Shown piece by piece: positions 35,617 through 49,100 of a DNA stretch of 64,000 nucleotides. The notes under the pieces were generated by a model. That model was not told the DNA's origin and did no database searches. It saw only the letters and a list, made by a program, of their open reading frames with translations. Positions within the stretch are counted from its first letter, which is position 1; every line of letters starts with the position of its first letter. Origin of the DNA: Cytidiella melzeri (taxonomy: Eukaryota > Basidiomycota > Agaricomycetes > Polyporales > Irpicaceae); assembly GCA_022592445.1 (NCBI GenBank), contig JABYQR010000175.1:27001-91000 (forward strand). The letters are read 5' to 3'. Position numbers and translations under genes: made by a program.

Positions 35617-35964
35617 GCCAGCCCCACGACTCGCCTGTGAGTACATGTGAGCATTCGCAGGCGTTTGAACACGAAGACTCAGATCAGTTACAATTCAGCC
35701 CAGCAAGACGGAGATGTTACTGCATGTCATGGGTGCTTGACCAATCAATTGACATCCAACAGACATGTACTGCGAACGACAGCGTAGTATAAAAGCAAAC
35801 GTACATAGCTAGAACCCAACAGTGCAGGCGGACAAGAGGATAGCTGGAACACAGAAAGGCTCAATACAGAGTAACGTGATAGGATGATTAGCGCGACAAT
35901 TGCGAGAACGTGCAAAACGACTAAGGGAAAATGAAGAAATGAAGAAGAATGCCTCAGTGGCAGT

Positions 35965-38112
35965 TCACCAAGGTCCGTTCGAAATAGTACCCCACCCACT
36001 CGCCGAGCTTGCAGCGACAGAGTGGTTGTCGTCCTCCTCTTCCATCTGGTCCGCCCAGCTCTTATTGCCAACGCCTTTCTCGGAGCCGTTCACAGTCATG
36101 TTATCGTCGTCATCGTTCCCGTCGTCCTCATCCCGAACAGAAGGAGCTCCAACGCTCGAGCCCCCCCAAGGACCTCGAGAGACGTTACCCCAGCCACTGG
36201 CAGAGCTAGCAGCCACTGACACTGCGTCGCTGTCTTTGGGACGAATTTTAGTCTTCACTTCCGGGATCGTAGTGATGACTGGGTTGCTATTCATCTTCCG
36301 GCCACGCGCAGGACGGACAGGAGGAGCACCATCAGCTGTAACATCCACAGAGGTCGATCTCAGGAGGTGAGCAGGCTTGGCACGGGTAGGCGCAGATGCA
36401 GGTGCCGAAGGAGACTCGGTCGCACCACGAGCAATCTTGTTACTGATGGAAAGACCAGGCCGTTCTCGAGGAATCGAGTATGATATTTTGTTTGAAGGTT
36501 TAGGTTCTAACCAACAGTTAGCTCTACGGCATGAAGTGTTTCAACTTTTATAAAGGAAGCACTTACCCAAATTCTTGCCTTTGGACTTCTGTTTGTTCCT
36601 CTTCTCAAAGATCTCAGCGGCTTTGACCTCCGCTTCTTTCTCTCGCTCCATAGCCTTTTTAAGACGTTTGTATTCCTTGCATATCCCTCGTGGACAAAGC
36701 TTTTTGCCGTGGGCGGGACATATGATCTCGTCTGACGCTTGCGGCTCTTCTGCCTTGTTATAGTCTGCCCATAAATTCTCCGAGGCCTCAACAGGCTGCT
36801 CATCGTAGACGGCATGAACTAAGTTGTTATCATCCTCGCCGTCCAAAGAGGGACTGTGGAAACTTAGTTCGCCCAATGCGTCCTCAAGTTTACCATCGGC
36901 CACAAACATGTCGGAAGTCTCCGACGCAGAAGGAGGAGTCTGAATCCTGCCATGGATGTCGCTACTGTTGTCGGATCCAGAGCCGGAGCCGCTACCTACC
37001 TCACGCGTCAGACCAGGAGTATTCGTCCATGAAGGAGAGTCTGAACTAGAGGAATATGGGGTATTCAAAGGAGGGAGTCCGGGGGGCGCTGCATGCACAG
37101 GTAATGGTGCGAATATAGCGGGAGAACGAGATGCTCCCCATACGCTTCCAGCTGGAAACTCAACTGTCAGTGAGCGCAAAGCTCAACTTTGAACCGACAT
37201 TTACCTTTGCTTCCGCTACTGGAGGCTGAGGGAGGTGGAGACAAAGTCTGTTGGTCGGGTACTAGTACAAGGGCAGGAGGCCCCCGTCCCCACGCGTTCT
37301 TAGGATCAATCTTTGTGGGCGGAGCTTGCTTTGCAATTGCCCATGCGGCGGAACCAACTGATTCGAAATGTAAGGCAAATGTCCCTTGAGTTTCATGCTA
37401 ACCTACCTGGAGGTGGCCGACCAGTCTCAGCCTTTGGAGGTGGGAACGATTCAACAGGAAGGGGGCGACACAGTGGAGCGTTGGTTCTGTCCTCAACAGG
37501 GACACCACACCAATGAGTGGGAGGGTACGGATGAGCAACATTGCTAAAAATTGCGCTCAGCTAGACTATGAGATGGGTTGGCATAGACATACCCGTTCGG
37601 AACTCTCCATTGGGCGAACCATCTGTCCTCCACGTATACTCGCTTCCACCCTGTGCATCAGGTTCAGCATCACGGAGCCACAGATAATATTGAAGTAATA
37701 CACACCGTATTTCTGAACCTGGCGACCGGTGTTGAACTGACACCAAAAGATCTGAGAGACGCGTTCCTTCTCCTTCGGATCACATTTCTTGAATACTTCG
37801 GACCAGCGGTGCTCTCCCAAGAGTGTGTTCCATTCACCAAAGTCACGTGAGACCTCGATGATAATCATGTTGGGGGACTGAATGTTCGATGAGGGATTTA
37901 AGCCTTCACGACAACAAACACTCGGCACGCACCGAAGGCTTGTGGAACAGAGCGATCAATGCCTCTTTTCCAACAATGCACGCCAGCCAACGAGAGAATT
38001 CGGCGCAGTCATGAACGAGCTCCATGTTTGCATGCGCAGGGAAGGGGTACACGACCGTCAAGTACCGCGGCTCGTCGTCCGACGGTGGAGGCGTCGGCGT
38101 GCGTTTGGGCAT
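35965..38112 (-). CDS. Uncharacterised protein with WG/GW motifs and Cys/His patch, 608 aa
   Basis: Exons are 37933-38112, 37706-37877, 37593-37650, 37407-37543, 37205-37357, 36567-37151 and 35965-36506 (609 codons with stop; introns 49-60 nt). The N-terminal ~220 residues look folded (YLTVVYPFPAHANMEL, MIIIEVSRDFGEWNTLLG, GWKRVYVEDRWFAQW). The remainder is low-complexity and Pro/Ser/acidic. A conserved-looking CPAHGKKLCPRGICKEY patch could bind zinc and is followed by a Lys/Glu-rich helix. Trp-Gly pairs recur: SVWGAS, NAWGRG, SGWGNVSRGPWGG and a terminal SGWGTISNGPW. Such spacing in disordered acidic/Ser context is like Argonaute-hook or GW-type platforms, though this is inference. No enzyme motif was seen. 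Confidence 0.8.
35968..36021 (-). repeat. GW-containing 18-residue repeat, copy 2 (extreme C-terminus)
   Basis: Encodes SVAASSASGWGTISNGPW, immediately followed by the stop codon. Confidence 0.9.
36166..36219 (-). repeat. GW-containing 18-residue repeat, copy 1
   Basis: Encodes SVAASSASGWGNVSRGPW. It matches copy 2 at 15 of 18 residues. Confidence 0.9.
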
Positions 38113-38800
38113 GTTCTAGTACGGGTATCTTTGTGAGATCTAGTATGAGAATGGGGTAGTCAGAACGACATTGCTCAAATACACGATAGATGAGCGAGCT
38201 GCTGGTGGAGGTCGCTGTGAAAGGGTCGGAGGGTGGCCACTCGAACTTGCCAAACGCGCGCCACCGATGAACTTAGATCACCAGAGATCGCCAGCAATCA
38301 TATGCACGAGCACACAGTGGCCACGACCGACGACAAACAACCTTTGCGCAGCAATTCACGGCAGAATAACACGCTGGACTCACAGAGATTCAAGGTAAGA
38401 GAGGTGAGAGCCGTCAGACGAGCCAGCACTGCAAGTCCCTTTATATATGTGTGGATCAGCAGTGGCCCACTGTCAAACAAGCATTCGTAGCATGCTGCCA
38501 TGAGAAACAATACCGTCACTTTCTTGCCAAACACAGGCCACAATGGCAGCACAAAGCATACAAATGCATGTTTCAGACATCATGGCCAGATATCAAACTT
38601 CACACCAAAGGCACAGAACACGGCGAGTGGCGATTGCTCGGACACGTTGTCTTGCGTCATCTACGCACTGTTGGCTTGACGTGAGAGAGTCCATGGCAGG
38701 AGTTTCCGGTGTACCAGCGGGCACGAATAGCTGGCTCGGGGCACAACGTGTGAGTTTACTGTAATGTACAGACCTTTGTATATCATCTATGAAGTCATGA
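38113..38800. other. Intergenic
   Basis: About 690 bp between the start of the WG/GW gene and the stop of the CCT8 gene. No gene is seen; it should include the promoter of the former. Confidence 0.5.
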
Positions 38801-40879
38801 TCAGTCATCCTCGTCCCAGTTTCCTGCCTGTTGCGGAATTTTGGGGCCGCCAGCGGGCTTGCTCATGATGATGCTGTCCACGCTCAGCACCGACACTGCA
38901 GCATCTGTCGCAAGACGGATCGCCCAGGACTTCGCCACCAGGGAGTCGAGCAGTTTGTGCTCCAACGCATTTAGAGTCCCGTCAGTCTCCGCCTGTACAA
39001 ACAACACAGTCAGCTTATGCCACGAAGTGCAAAAGGGACTCTCACCTCGACGTCCACACCCCACCCCACACCTCCCTCTTGTTCGTGCTTCGCCAAGAGC
39101 CTGCTGATCACTTCGTTGCCCTCTGCACCACCTAGCGCATTCTCTGCAAGCGTTCTTGGTATCACCTCCAAAGCGGTGGCCCATCGTCGGACAGCATGCT
39201 GCGAAAGACCTTTCAAGCCGGCGCCATACGCGTCCACTCTCTTCGCTAGCTCCAACTCCGTTGCACCAGCCCCGGGAACCAAACGGCCATCCTTCAAAAG
39301 AGCCTTGATAACGCTCACGCCATCGTCCACGGCTCGCTCCAAATCGTCCAAACGATTGCTGGTGGCACCACGAAGGACGATCGTCGCAGTCCGCGTCTTC
39401 TCTGCAGCCTTGTCGTTCGGGTCGAAGCCATCGTCACCTTCGACCAGCTGACGAAGGACGGTGACGCGATCTCCGCCAACCTCGATGCACTCGAACACGT
39501 CGACATTGCCAGCCTCTTCCGGTGTAGGTGCGCCCATTCGCGCGAGAGGTGTTGCATTGACGACACGACATAGACGACGCAGTTCGAATTTCGAAAGGAC
39601 CTTCAGAACGGCAATGTTCATTCTGTTGAGGTAGTGTAACGCGAGCTCGCCGACTGTTGATCCCGCAATGATCACCTTCACCCCAGAGTCTGCAATTTCT
39701 TGGAATATCTAGGGATTACGTTAGATGTTGTCCCTGACACCAGACTGTAGAGAGCAACAAACCTTTTCGAGGTGCTTCTCCTCTCCGGAGGTGAAGTTGA
39801 GCATCTCGTCGGCGTTCTTGATCAGTACCGTCCCTTTGGTCTCTGTTTGTGCGATGTCAAGACCACAGGTGAAGACGGCTACTTTCGCCTTGAGCGCACG
39901 CTTGATCATGCCTGCGATATACAATGTAAGTGCATATAGCGAGGGTTGCAAGGAGATTGTGCGTCACCTTCAGGCTCACGACCAAAAACCATACCGCGGA
40001 CGACCTTGCTTCCTGACAGACTGCCACCCATAATTTTCACCACGCGAACATTATCAACGTTGAAGTTTTTGGGATTTGGAGGCATGACGGCTAGGGCTGC
40101 CTCTGCCACAAGAGACGATAGAATCTCCTCATAACCATACTGTTTGGAAGCGATCGCGGGGATGAGCGCAGTTGCGAGTGTTGATTGTGTCAACGGTGTC
40201 GGCAGGGATGACTGTGAGAGTGCTGCAACATTTTAATCCTACTGTGACAGTACACGTTTTGTTCACAGCAAACTTACTTTCAAGTTCCTCCAGACCCTTC
40301 TTGCATGCAAGCTCATATCCTCTTGTGATCTCACTCGGGTGGAGACCCATAATAAGCAGATGCTCCGCCTTCTTCAACAGCTCTCCCGCAATGATGATCA
40401 CAGCGTTTGTCGCGTCTCCCATCTATGTATTTGGTTCAGCAACGCGCGGCTTCCATCGCAGCGATTTTCCAGCATACCTCCGATTCCTGTGCTTGTGACG
40501 CCATGACGAGCAACTTTGCAGCAGGATGTACAACCTCGACCTCCCGTATTATTGTCGCAGCATCCGATGTCACAAATAGTTTGCCCAGATGGTTAATCAA
40601 GAGTTTGTTACGACCTGCGCCCCGTTTCAGAAAAGAACCTAGAGTGACAGTGCAAATCTATAGATCACGTACCGTTAGGTCCAAAGCTCGTCCTCACCAG
40701 ATCTGACAATTCTGCAACCGCTTGAATGTTGCGCAAGACAGCATCTTCGAGACCTTGCAGGTGCTGCAACCCGCACGTTAATTTCGCCGCGTTTTTCCAG
40801 TGTTGCAAGATCCCCTGCTTACCTTGTAGCCATCTTTGAAGAGCTGTAAGCTGTTGGCTTTTGGAACCTTTAGTGACAT
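38801..40879 (-). CDS. CCT8: T-complex protein 1 subunit theta (CCT8), group II chaperonin
   Basis: One of eight subunits of the cytosolic TRiC/CCT chaperonin that folds actin and tubulin with ATP. It starts MSLKVPKANSLQLFKDGYK (exon 40823-40879), joined over a 59-nt intron to HLQGLEDAVLRN. In order there follow the ATP-binding LVRTSFGPNG, GDATNAVIIIAGELL (GDATN for the usual GDGTN), the apical domain (VVKIMGGSLSGSKVVRGMVFG, KVAVFTCGLD), KVIIAGSTVGELALHYLNR, CRVVNATPLARMG and the C-terminal equatorial TIVLRGATSNRLDDLERAVDD, RLVPGAGATELELA. The tail ends GGPKIPQQAGNWDEDD. At least seven exons are separated by short introns. Subunit identity rests on the theta-like N-terminus and apical domain. 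The gene looks intact. Confidence 0.93.
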
Positions 40880-41251
40880 GATTCGACCCAAACACGATGT
40901 CTTCAGGTAGGATCTTGTACGTAGAGGTCAATTGCAGGTTGTGAAGCACTTTCTTGCTTGTCCTTATGCCAGCGCTTGAGCACGTGGAATGCTGATTTCA
41001 GTAGGCGCTCGAAAGTCTTCTTGAAAAGATATCGTTTCGCTCTGCTGCAAACTTGTTTGAAGTTTCGGGGGTCCACATGTACAACGACGCATAACAGTAT
41101 TTTTCATGTCACACTGCAAACAGCTGCGCCAAGTTAATAGTGCGATGTCATTACCAAGTAACAGAAAAGCAAACAGTGTTTATGTATCGTGATCGGTGGT
41201 GTCCAAACTCCAGCCCACGGTACAGTAATTAGTATCGAATCCTCCCACAGA

Positions 41252-44200
41252 TCAAACAGAGAATTTCGTCCAAACCTCCACCAATCCCACATTGAACTTC
41301 GTCGGAGTTGCCCAAAGCGGCAAAAAGTGCAACACCTCCTCATACGCAGGAATTTGAGCACTGATAGCAGCGTGGGGGCCACCCGCAGTCCCGCTCGCGT
41401 ATTCCGCCCAGTTGCACGCCGCACGACCTTCCATCTTGAACTCCGGGTTCGCACCTCTCCACGACACATCAACCACGAACTCCTTGTCCCAAGTCCGGCT
41501 CCAAAGCATGATGGTGTCCGTGCCTCCTTCAGGTATCTCATACCCTGGCTGCATCCTGGCCCCGGAGCCCAAGATTTCAAAAGAGGTGAGCGGGTTGTTG
41601 AAGAAAAGTTGGCAGCTGCGAGTGTTCACCCCTCGGATAGAGAATCTCGCGGTAGTGCCGTTCAGACGCTCCGTCGACAGAGAGAACCAGTCCGCAGCAT
41701 TCGCGTGATGAATAGCAGATGAGTTGCCTCCTGGTGAGGGAATCAGGCTGGACTCCCAGCTGCAGGCAGACAAACCCTTGCGGATGGTTTGGTCTACGCT
41801 GCAGGTTATATTTTTGCCGAACGCTGAGGGTAGCTCGGGTATGAGCATCTTGTCTGTGTAGCCCTTTACCCCCGTGAGTCGAGTGACTACGTGCACGGCC
41901 CCGCCAGTAGAGACTCCGAACCCTTCGTCCATACCTGGACGTGCTGCAATAGGTGAGGTCGCAGAATTGATCTCCACACTTTGCTGGAAGAACACTTTCA
42001 GTGGGGCGTCTTGCGTGAATGGAAACGCGGTCCACGATATTACAAGCGAAATGGCGAGGATCGCCAATACGAGCATGTAAAGCGTGCGATGAATGTTGTG
42101 GGCGAAAGGCGCGATGTTGATGAAGATGAGTAACGAAAAGATCGACAAACCTCCGTAAACTTGAGTGGCGTGAGTAAGATTCGACCTGCAGCCGAATAGG
42201 ACACAAGCTTACCAACGACCGGCGAGCTTCCATCAGCCAGAGTATTCCTCAGCGAGTGCATCATCTGCACGTCAATCTGGAACAGCAGAACCGTAGGAGC
42301 AGGTATGAGAGCTAGCATCTGGAATATCCACCACCCAGACTCTTCGTACTTGGGGAGGTAACCTTTTGTGCCATTCACCGGCACAGCGTCGTTGTCGATC
42401 CCAATCACATACTCCCGCCCACCCACAGAATTCCTTCTCTGCTGCTGCATCAATGGCGTGATCTCCGTCGGCTCCGTCTCGATTGGCTCAACGTCGCCGT
42501 GCTCTTCACCCATAGTGGAAGGAGCGTCATACCTGACGCCAGCGACGAAACGATGTCCAATCTCCTCTCTCGGCGCAGGCTCCCCGACGAAGTCCATCTC
42601 GCCCTGTCCACCGCGTGCACTCCCCGAACGTGCCCTGACAACAGTTTCTGCCAAGGCTAGCACTGCAGCGAGCCAGACAGAAACGTTCCACACTGTGAAA
42701 AGATAAACGCCGCCCACACCGAAGTTATTGAGTAGCACTGTGCCGAGCACAAGGAGTATCCAAGAAAGCAGGTATAGCTCCAGAATAATAGCAAACTTTT
42801 GTGATGATGGGGGCGACGGCCAGAGTTTGTAGAACAGCGAAAGAGATAGGCCCAAGGCGAGGAATGTCGTGGCAAGCATGGTGGTAAGGATGAGATAAGG
42901 CTTTGAGTAAATTATCTAAGAGTAACAATACTGAGCGTAGGTAGTGCAACACAGGTACGTGAGCTTACATATGGGTTGAGCTTGACATACCCAACGATAA
43001 AGCCTGCGTGCACGCCAATAGTGATCACAAGGGATATCCAAAAGCGACCCCATCCCATTATGGTGGCAAGTGCATTCGACACCTTTGTCCACGCTTTTGG
43101 AGGTTCTCCAGACTGAATTACTATAGAGGGTTGAGTAAGTGGGCGAGATAAGAGGGTTTCTGTTAAAATCTACTCACCTAACGGGTCCCTGTTTAAGACA
43201 AGTACCCACGCTAGCATGCCTATGACGACTATTGGGCCGAGGACTAGGAACGTCACATGCAAAGCGAACAATGCTCGCGCAGACAACGTTATCATAGCGT
43301 GACCGAGAACTATTTCCGCCATCATCAGAACAAGCCGATAATGAACCCCATTCTTCACTCACCATCAAAGTAGATACCCGGCTCATTGCCATCCTCGACT
43401 TCGTCAACGTCCAGCAAAGCAATGCCAGCACCTTGCGCCGTTTCCATCATTGTCCAAAGCGCCTTTCGGGCTTCCTGATGGCCCATCCCGGGAATAGAGT
43501 CAAACTGCGTGTGATAAAATGCGCGATTTTTGTAAAACGCGAAGTCGAGGCCATCCATACCCTTCTTCTCGTCTACGAAACATGAATTGGTCTCAGCGCG
43601 CGCTCACGTAGAGCTCAGATAGCATTAACGTACCTTTGACTCCCCTCGCGAAGACCTCGTAATCAGTCGCGCTTCGGATGAAACCCAATGCGAAGGCGTC
43701 GGCAGACAAAACGTTTCCATGAGGGTGTGTGACTCCCTCCGCATTGAAGGAGCGAGCTGCGGCTAACGACGTCGACCGGAAGAGCAGTGGCCGCCTAACA
43801 ATATTGCCATTGTTAGGTTATGTACAGCTACGAGGAAAACTGCGCTCACCCGCCTGCAGCTGCACCTTCTAGGTTGACAAACATCGTAGTCAGATTTGAC
43901 CACGGATGCTCAAAGTAGAGGCGCGCTCCGTTCAATCCATCTTCTTCTCCGTTGTTGAATAGAAAGACCGCTGTCCTTCGTGGCCGTCGCTCTGGGTCCG
44001 CAAGGTATTGTACCAATTGTAGCAACGTCACCACTGACATGCCGTTGTCAGTAGCTCCAGGAGCCGTGGACACAGAATCGTAATGCGCAGAGAAGAGCAC
44101 TCCGTCAGAGTCCAAAGCCGGCGCGTCTGTTCCATCGATTTTTACCAAGATATTGGATCCTTCGTAGTAGGTAGCTCGACTACCAGTGACCGTTGTGGTA

Positions 44201-45177
44201 CCAACGAATGTTGCGTTAGACAAGCGATCATCGGAAAGGTGAATATAGTCTTGTGACGCTACTATGGGCTCAAGCCGTTTCAGTAGGTAATGGTGGACAT
44301 CGTCATTGGCGTGCGATGTTGCGGGATGTGGTCGTTCGGTGATCTGTGTTGAATTTGGTACAATTACTGTCAGACGAGTTTCTATTTTGTCAAGGCAAAT
44401 CAAGGACTCTTTAATGGGGGTGATAGAGCCATGCTAGAGTACCGCACTGACAGAGAAAACATGTGGAAAAGGGCTGCAATATCGCAAATACCGCAAGTGG
44501 TGGTAAGCGTTTATAACGAGCTCAGCATGTAGCTCCGACATTGACGTACAGAAAAGCGCTGTTTGCTGTGGGTGGGGTCGCTGCCTCGCTCAAGGAGAAA
44601 GTAATTCAAGTCAAGGCGTTGCGTGAATGATGTTGAACCACAGCGCTTGCACAGGCAAGTTGGACTGCCCCCTTCCACAACAGCCTTGTCGACGAAGTAG
44701 GGGGCGATGAATGAACGTATTTCTGCACAGGCCGAAGATAGCATGACATGTGCATACAGCCTGAGCCGTGGCAACTCCGGACAGGACAGGTTGCAACCAT
44801 GACGAGTGTGAACAGACTCCTGAGAAACTTCGCAAACTCAACAGCAGCGTCGACACAACATAGCGGGCAATGTATACCATGGCGATGTTGGTGCTTGCTA
44901 GCAAGCTCGAAGGCCCACGGCAAGCACAGAACACGCAGCAGCACCGTAGAGACTCTGAGGCACAGACAGCAAAGACAATACTCACCAAATGCAAGTCCTC
45001 GTACGCCTCGTTCAAGTTCAATCCTTTGAGATTCTCCGGTACGTCTGGGGTCTCGTCCGTTACCAATACCGATGTGAATACGGCGGCATAGAGCAGCACC
45101 AATAGCACCGATACTGGAACAGGCGTGAACTTGAATGGCGCTGCTAACCAGTGCTTTATTGCCATTCCATTCGCCAA
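41252..45177 (-). CDS. PFF1: Vacuolar membrane protease, M28 family (PFF1-type)
   Basis: A zinc aminopeptidase-fold domain faces the vacuolar lumen, followed by a multi-pass membrane region. Exon 1 (44986-45177) encodes a first TM (VSVLLVLLYAAVFTSVLV) and ends EDLHL. Exon 2 (43850-44343) resumes at ITERPHPATSHANDDVH and carries the metal ligands: SAHYDSV, GATDNGMS, NNGEEDG and NLEGAAAGG. The last ligand His is in AFYHTQFDSIP on a downstream exon. C-terminal exons encode several hydrophobic helices and a lumenal domain; the stop is at 41252. All five zinc ligands are present. The first intron (44344-44985) is 642 nt, ten times longer than the others here. Order and size match fungal PFF1 proteins. 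Confidence 0.9.
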
Positions 45178-46142
45178 GCAATGTTATGTACGGAGAGAGG
45201 ACGATTTGAGAAGATGGTAGTTCGAGGTAAAGTAGAGGATCGCGCATATGCATGCATGACGGTTATACTTGAAGCAGACGGCAGGCACAGTCAAGTCAAT
45301 GATATCATTTGGGGTAAAATAAATAATCGCCCACATTCGAATTCTAGCACTCGTCACATTTACAGTTGGGTTTCAGACGTCTTTGGCGATTCACAGCGTA
45401 AAGAGAAAATCCGCAGGGCAAGGTTGTCTTTGAAGTCAGAGAGACACAATGAAACAAAGACACATTACTTGTTGAAGGATAACCTTATTTATAGACTTAT
45501 TGAGATGGTACTGGGGTTAGGGTTAGGACAAATCAGAAACAAAAAATAACGGCCTGCCCAGCCCGAGGGCCGAAGCAGGACAGGAAAATATTGAGACGGT
45601 GCATGAGCCGAAGCCCATACAAACCGCGAGTTCCCTCTGAGGACAAGGTCGCCGTGCTATGGAAGGCCCCCACGGCCCACAGACCCAGGTACGTGAAGGG
45701 GCTTGTGCCATCAAGGTAAGTATGAGGTGTTCAGGTGGTCAAGCCTTTGCTTATATACTTTCCACGCGTGCGCACAGACCATCTCGGGCCGTGCGAAAGT
45801 GGCGTACTGTTTGTCGTTCTTTCCTCCTGAAGAACCTAACCGGAAAAAGCACACCAAGTAAGATATTGCAGTACAGTATTATGTTGCAATGAATGCTACA
45901 AACGATATTATATCGAAGAGTACGATTATATATCATGCTATGGACGTACAAAACAGGTCAAAAATATACCCGTTCTACATATTACAGAACTGGAGCACAG
46001 GAGCAGAGGGGGCGCAATTGTCCAAATGAGTGTGAGTCCATTGTGTCGAAGCATTCTACATCCGAGGCATGCGCGATGAAGGGAGAGGAGGAACGAGTAC
46101 TACTATTATGGCGTACGAATATAGATAGGAGGAAGCGAAATA
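45178..46142. other. Intergenic upstream of PFF1
   Basis: About 960 bp, partly AT-rich. It should contain the PFF1 promoter. No coding frame with support. Two TTAGGG units occur near 45,517 but do not form an array. Confidence 0.5.
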
Positions 46143-49100
46143 CTACGTGTGAGAGTGTAAAGAGATGGTGAAATCGAGAGGGCTGGGAACCTCGAAGTCT
46201 AACACAGGCGGGTCGGGGGCGACTACAACCTGACCTTCCTCTTCCTCTTCGTCTGACGACTCGTGGCCGTGACCAGCTGAGAGCATTTCGGCTTCCTCTT
46301 CGTCTTCCTCGGGAATCGGAGCGTCGAAATGCTCATATTCCTCTTCTTCAGACTCGGATTCTCCGTCGTGGTCAACGTCCAAGTCTGGCTCAACATCGTT
46401 GAAGATAATATGCGACTACAAGACATCAGCTGCAATTCTGGCCATGAGAACGGCAACGTACGTGTGTGATAAGCATTTTTGTGGCACGATGCGCCGTGGC
46501 CATATTGGCAAAGAAAAATCCGACATCGTCATCGGCTGAGCGCAAAAGATTTGGACTAAAGACGGTGGCGAGAGATTCAGCCGTCATTTGATTGTTCTCT
46601 TCATAGTCGGTAACCCTGTGGGATAAGCACAGTCAGAACTTGCCTGCCAGGAGCTGTTCTGCAGAGGGGGCACTCACTTGTCTAGATGCTCGATGAGCCG
46701 CTTGAGAAGGTCAAAGTGGATGCGAGGCATATCGTGCACGACGTGACGCATGTTGATGAGTTTGGTGTCAAGGTCGACGTCGTTCTGGTCTACGAATACA
46801 ACTGAGACCCGAACATACACTCACAATCATGGCAAACTCACTAGCGGCATTCATCAACTTCACGTGTGCTGGTTCAGGGAACATCCCTCCGGGCAACACC
46901 CTGAACCAACTCTTGAGGAGATCACAAACGGTGTTGATGTCGGTGTAAGACTCGATGGGCCATTCGCCTGGTGCGTGTGCCTCAACTACACAGAACGGAC
47001 ACTAACAACAGTCGGACTGACCTCTGTTCAGAGCATCCTTGAGGCTGTTCACTTCCGAATGAGCACCCGCGAGACGATCTACGGATCAAGTCAGTGCCTG
47101 GTGAAAAGACGCACAAAGGCTACTCACATATCCCTACTTCAGTCAGGCCGCGACTTTCAACCTCGTCAATCAATCGCTCAACAATACGAGGTATGGTACC
47201 AGGAGCAATTGAATCGTTGGGAGACTCTCTGAGAAGAAGTGTCTCCAGATCGACGCCAAACACTAGAAAGAGTATCATATTTCAATCTCCCTCTAGGCAG
47301 CAAAAGTAGGGCTTTGGCATACCTGCGCGTGGGTCCCGGGGGGTTGCGCCCGCCGTAAACAAGTGATCCGACATTTGCATCTTCGAGTTGTGCCCAAGAT
47401 AGGTAAGACGACGCTTGGCAGCCATCTTCGACACACGCTCGATAGTCTCGATCCATCTCTTCATGTCCGCCTTGTCGAGCGCCTGGAGCATATAGTGTCC
47501 GCCGTCTTCTGTGTCGAGCTCAAACGTATACGATCGTTCGTTGTTGATAAACGGAGTTGCGCGTGCGTCCACTATGTTCAATACCATAGCAGGCTTGTGT
47601 GAAGGACTGAAATCCAATTCTGCTGGTGTTCTTCGCACTGAAGGAGACAGGGTCTCGGAGGAAAAGGCACTCGATATTGGTCGCATGAAGTGCAAGAATG
47701 CAGAGGAGACACTCTTTTTGCTGCGATGCTGTTTCATAGGTGACGGGTATGGGCGACGGGTCTGCATAGCTTTATTGAGATACTCTTCGCGTTTATCTTG
47801 ACGATGCTGTTCCTGTCGCTTTTCCCTCGAAAGCTTTTCACGAAGTGACCTATCGCGCTTGTTCTTCTCCTGTTGCAGCGCAACTAGGGCTTGGAACGGT
47901 CGAGGCTGCTTACGAGTCAAAGAGTTGGAACTTTGTGCAACTTCTCGGTATGCGTCTTCGCGAATGATACGCAGATCAAACTGTAGCTCGTTCAATTCCG
48001 CTTCGATGCGATTCAGCCTGTCGAAATCTCGACGACTAGTATCACGATGACGCGATCGTCGAGATGAACCATTGGGTGACGAGTTCGTCAGCAAGGCATG
48101 AAGCGACCTAGTACTATCAGTATGCCATCGCACACACTTCAACAGCAGACGTACCTCCGCTTGTCCAGGTTCACTAGGCTGAGACCATCTTGGTCAACGA
48201 CGTCAGGTAAGCTGATGATTTCAATCATGCGCTCAAGCAGCCAGCCCATGTCTACCGTCAACGGATCCTTCAGAACAGTAGCCTTAACTTGTGGCTTGCT
48301 CAACAGCGCCGACAATGTGTCGCATGTTGTTCCGCGAGTACCGGCAATCGACTGCCAGGCGCGATGATAGATCCGGCTTTCAACGCTGACCACAGCAGAG
48401 ACAAGGACGGCTTCGACAAAGGACCTGATGCAAAGTCGTTCTCCTATTGGAACATCTGCTGGAGTGGAATCGGCACTGCGAAGTCGGCAAACCTCAATCG
48501 CCCGAAGCATCAACTCCATTCTGACCTGTCTGGCGCGCAATCCCAACCTCTGCGTCACAAGCTTGGACACCACCCATTTGCGCAATATTAAGAAAGCTCG
48601 AATGCAACCCCTGATGGCAGGAGGGAGAAGGCGATAGACGGAATCTTGGCCAAGGTCCGAGATCATAGGCGATGGCTCCACCTCCTGCAAATGAGAATGG
48701 ATTGACTGAATCTCGACTTCATCGGATATCGCGTTTGGTTCATGGGCAAGGAACCACCCGGTGCGGTCAGCGGATTGTACCTCTAAGATATCAGCAGTAA
48801 CGAAAAGATCCTAGCAAGAGGGTGAGCATAGACAGTTCGATGTATGGGAATAAAGCTTACTTCTTTAGTCACGTTACGGAATGTCGCAGCCGCCATGGCA
48901 TCAAGGTTGCCAACCAACTCCTCAGCTTCAATACTATCAACGTCTGGTGGATCGGAATCATAGGATGCTGAGGGGAAGGACTCTCCAGTAGGATCTGGCA
49001 GCGCCCTCACAATTGGGCGCATGGACTGCGCAGTGAATGAAGCACGGACTGCCCTTCTGTTGTCATTGATGAGTGAGAAGCCTGCCTGCACATGAGGATC

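Noticed and set aside
44606..45253. 215-codon ORF overlapping PFF1 exon 1 and intron 1
   Set aside because: It reads across exon 1 in the wrong frame. Nothing recognisable, though the intron itself is unusual.
45513..45530. TTAGGG units resembling a telomere repeat
   Set aside because: Only two units, no array, in ordinary intergenic sequence.
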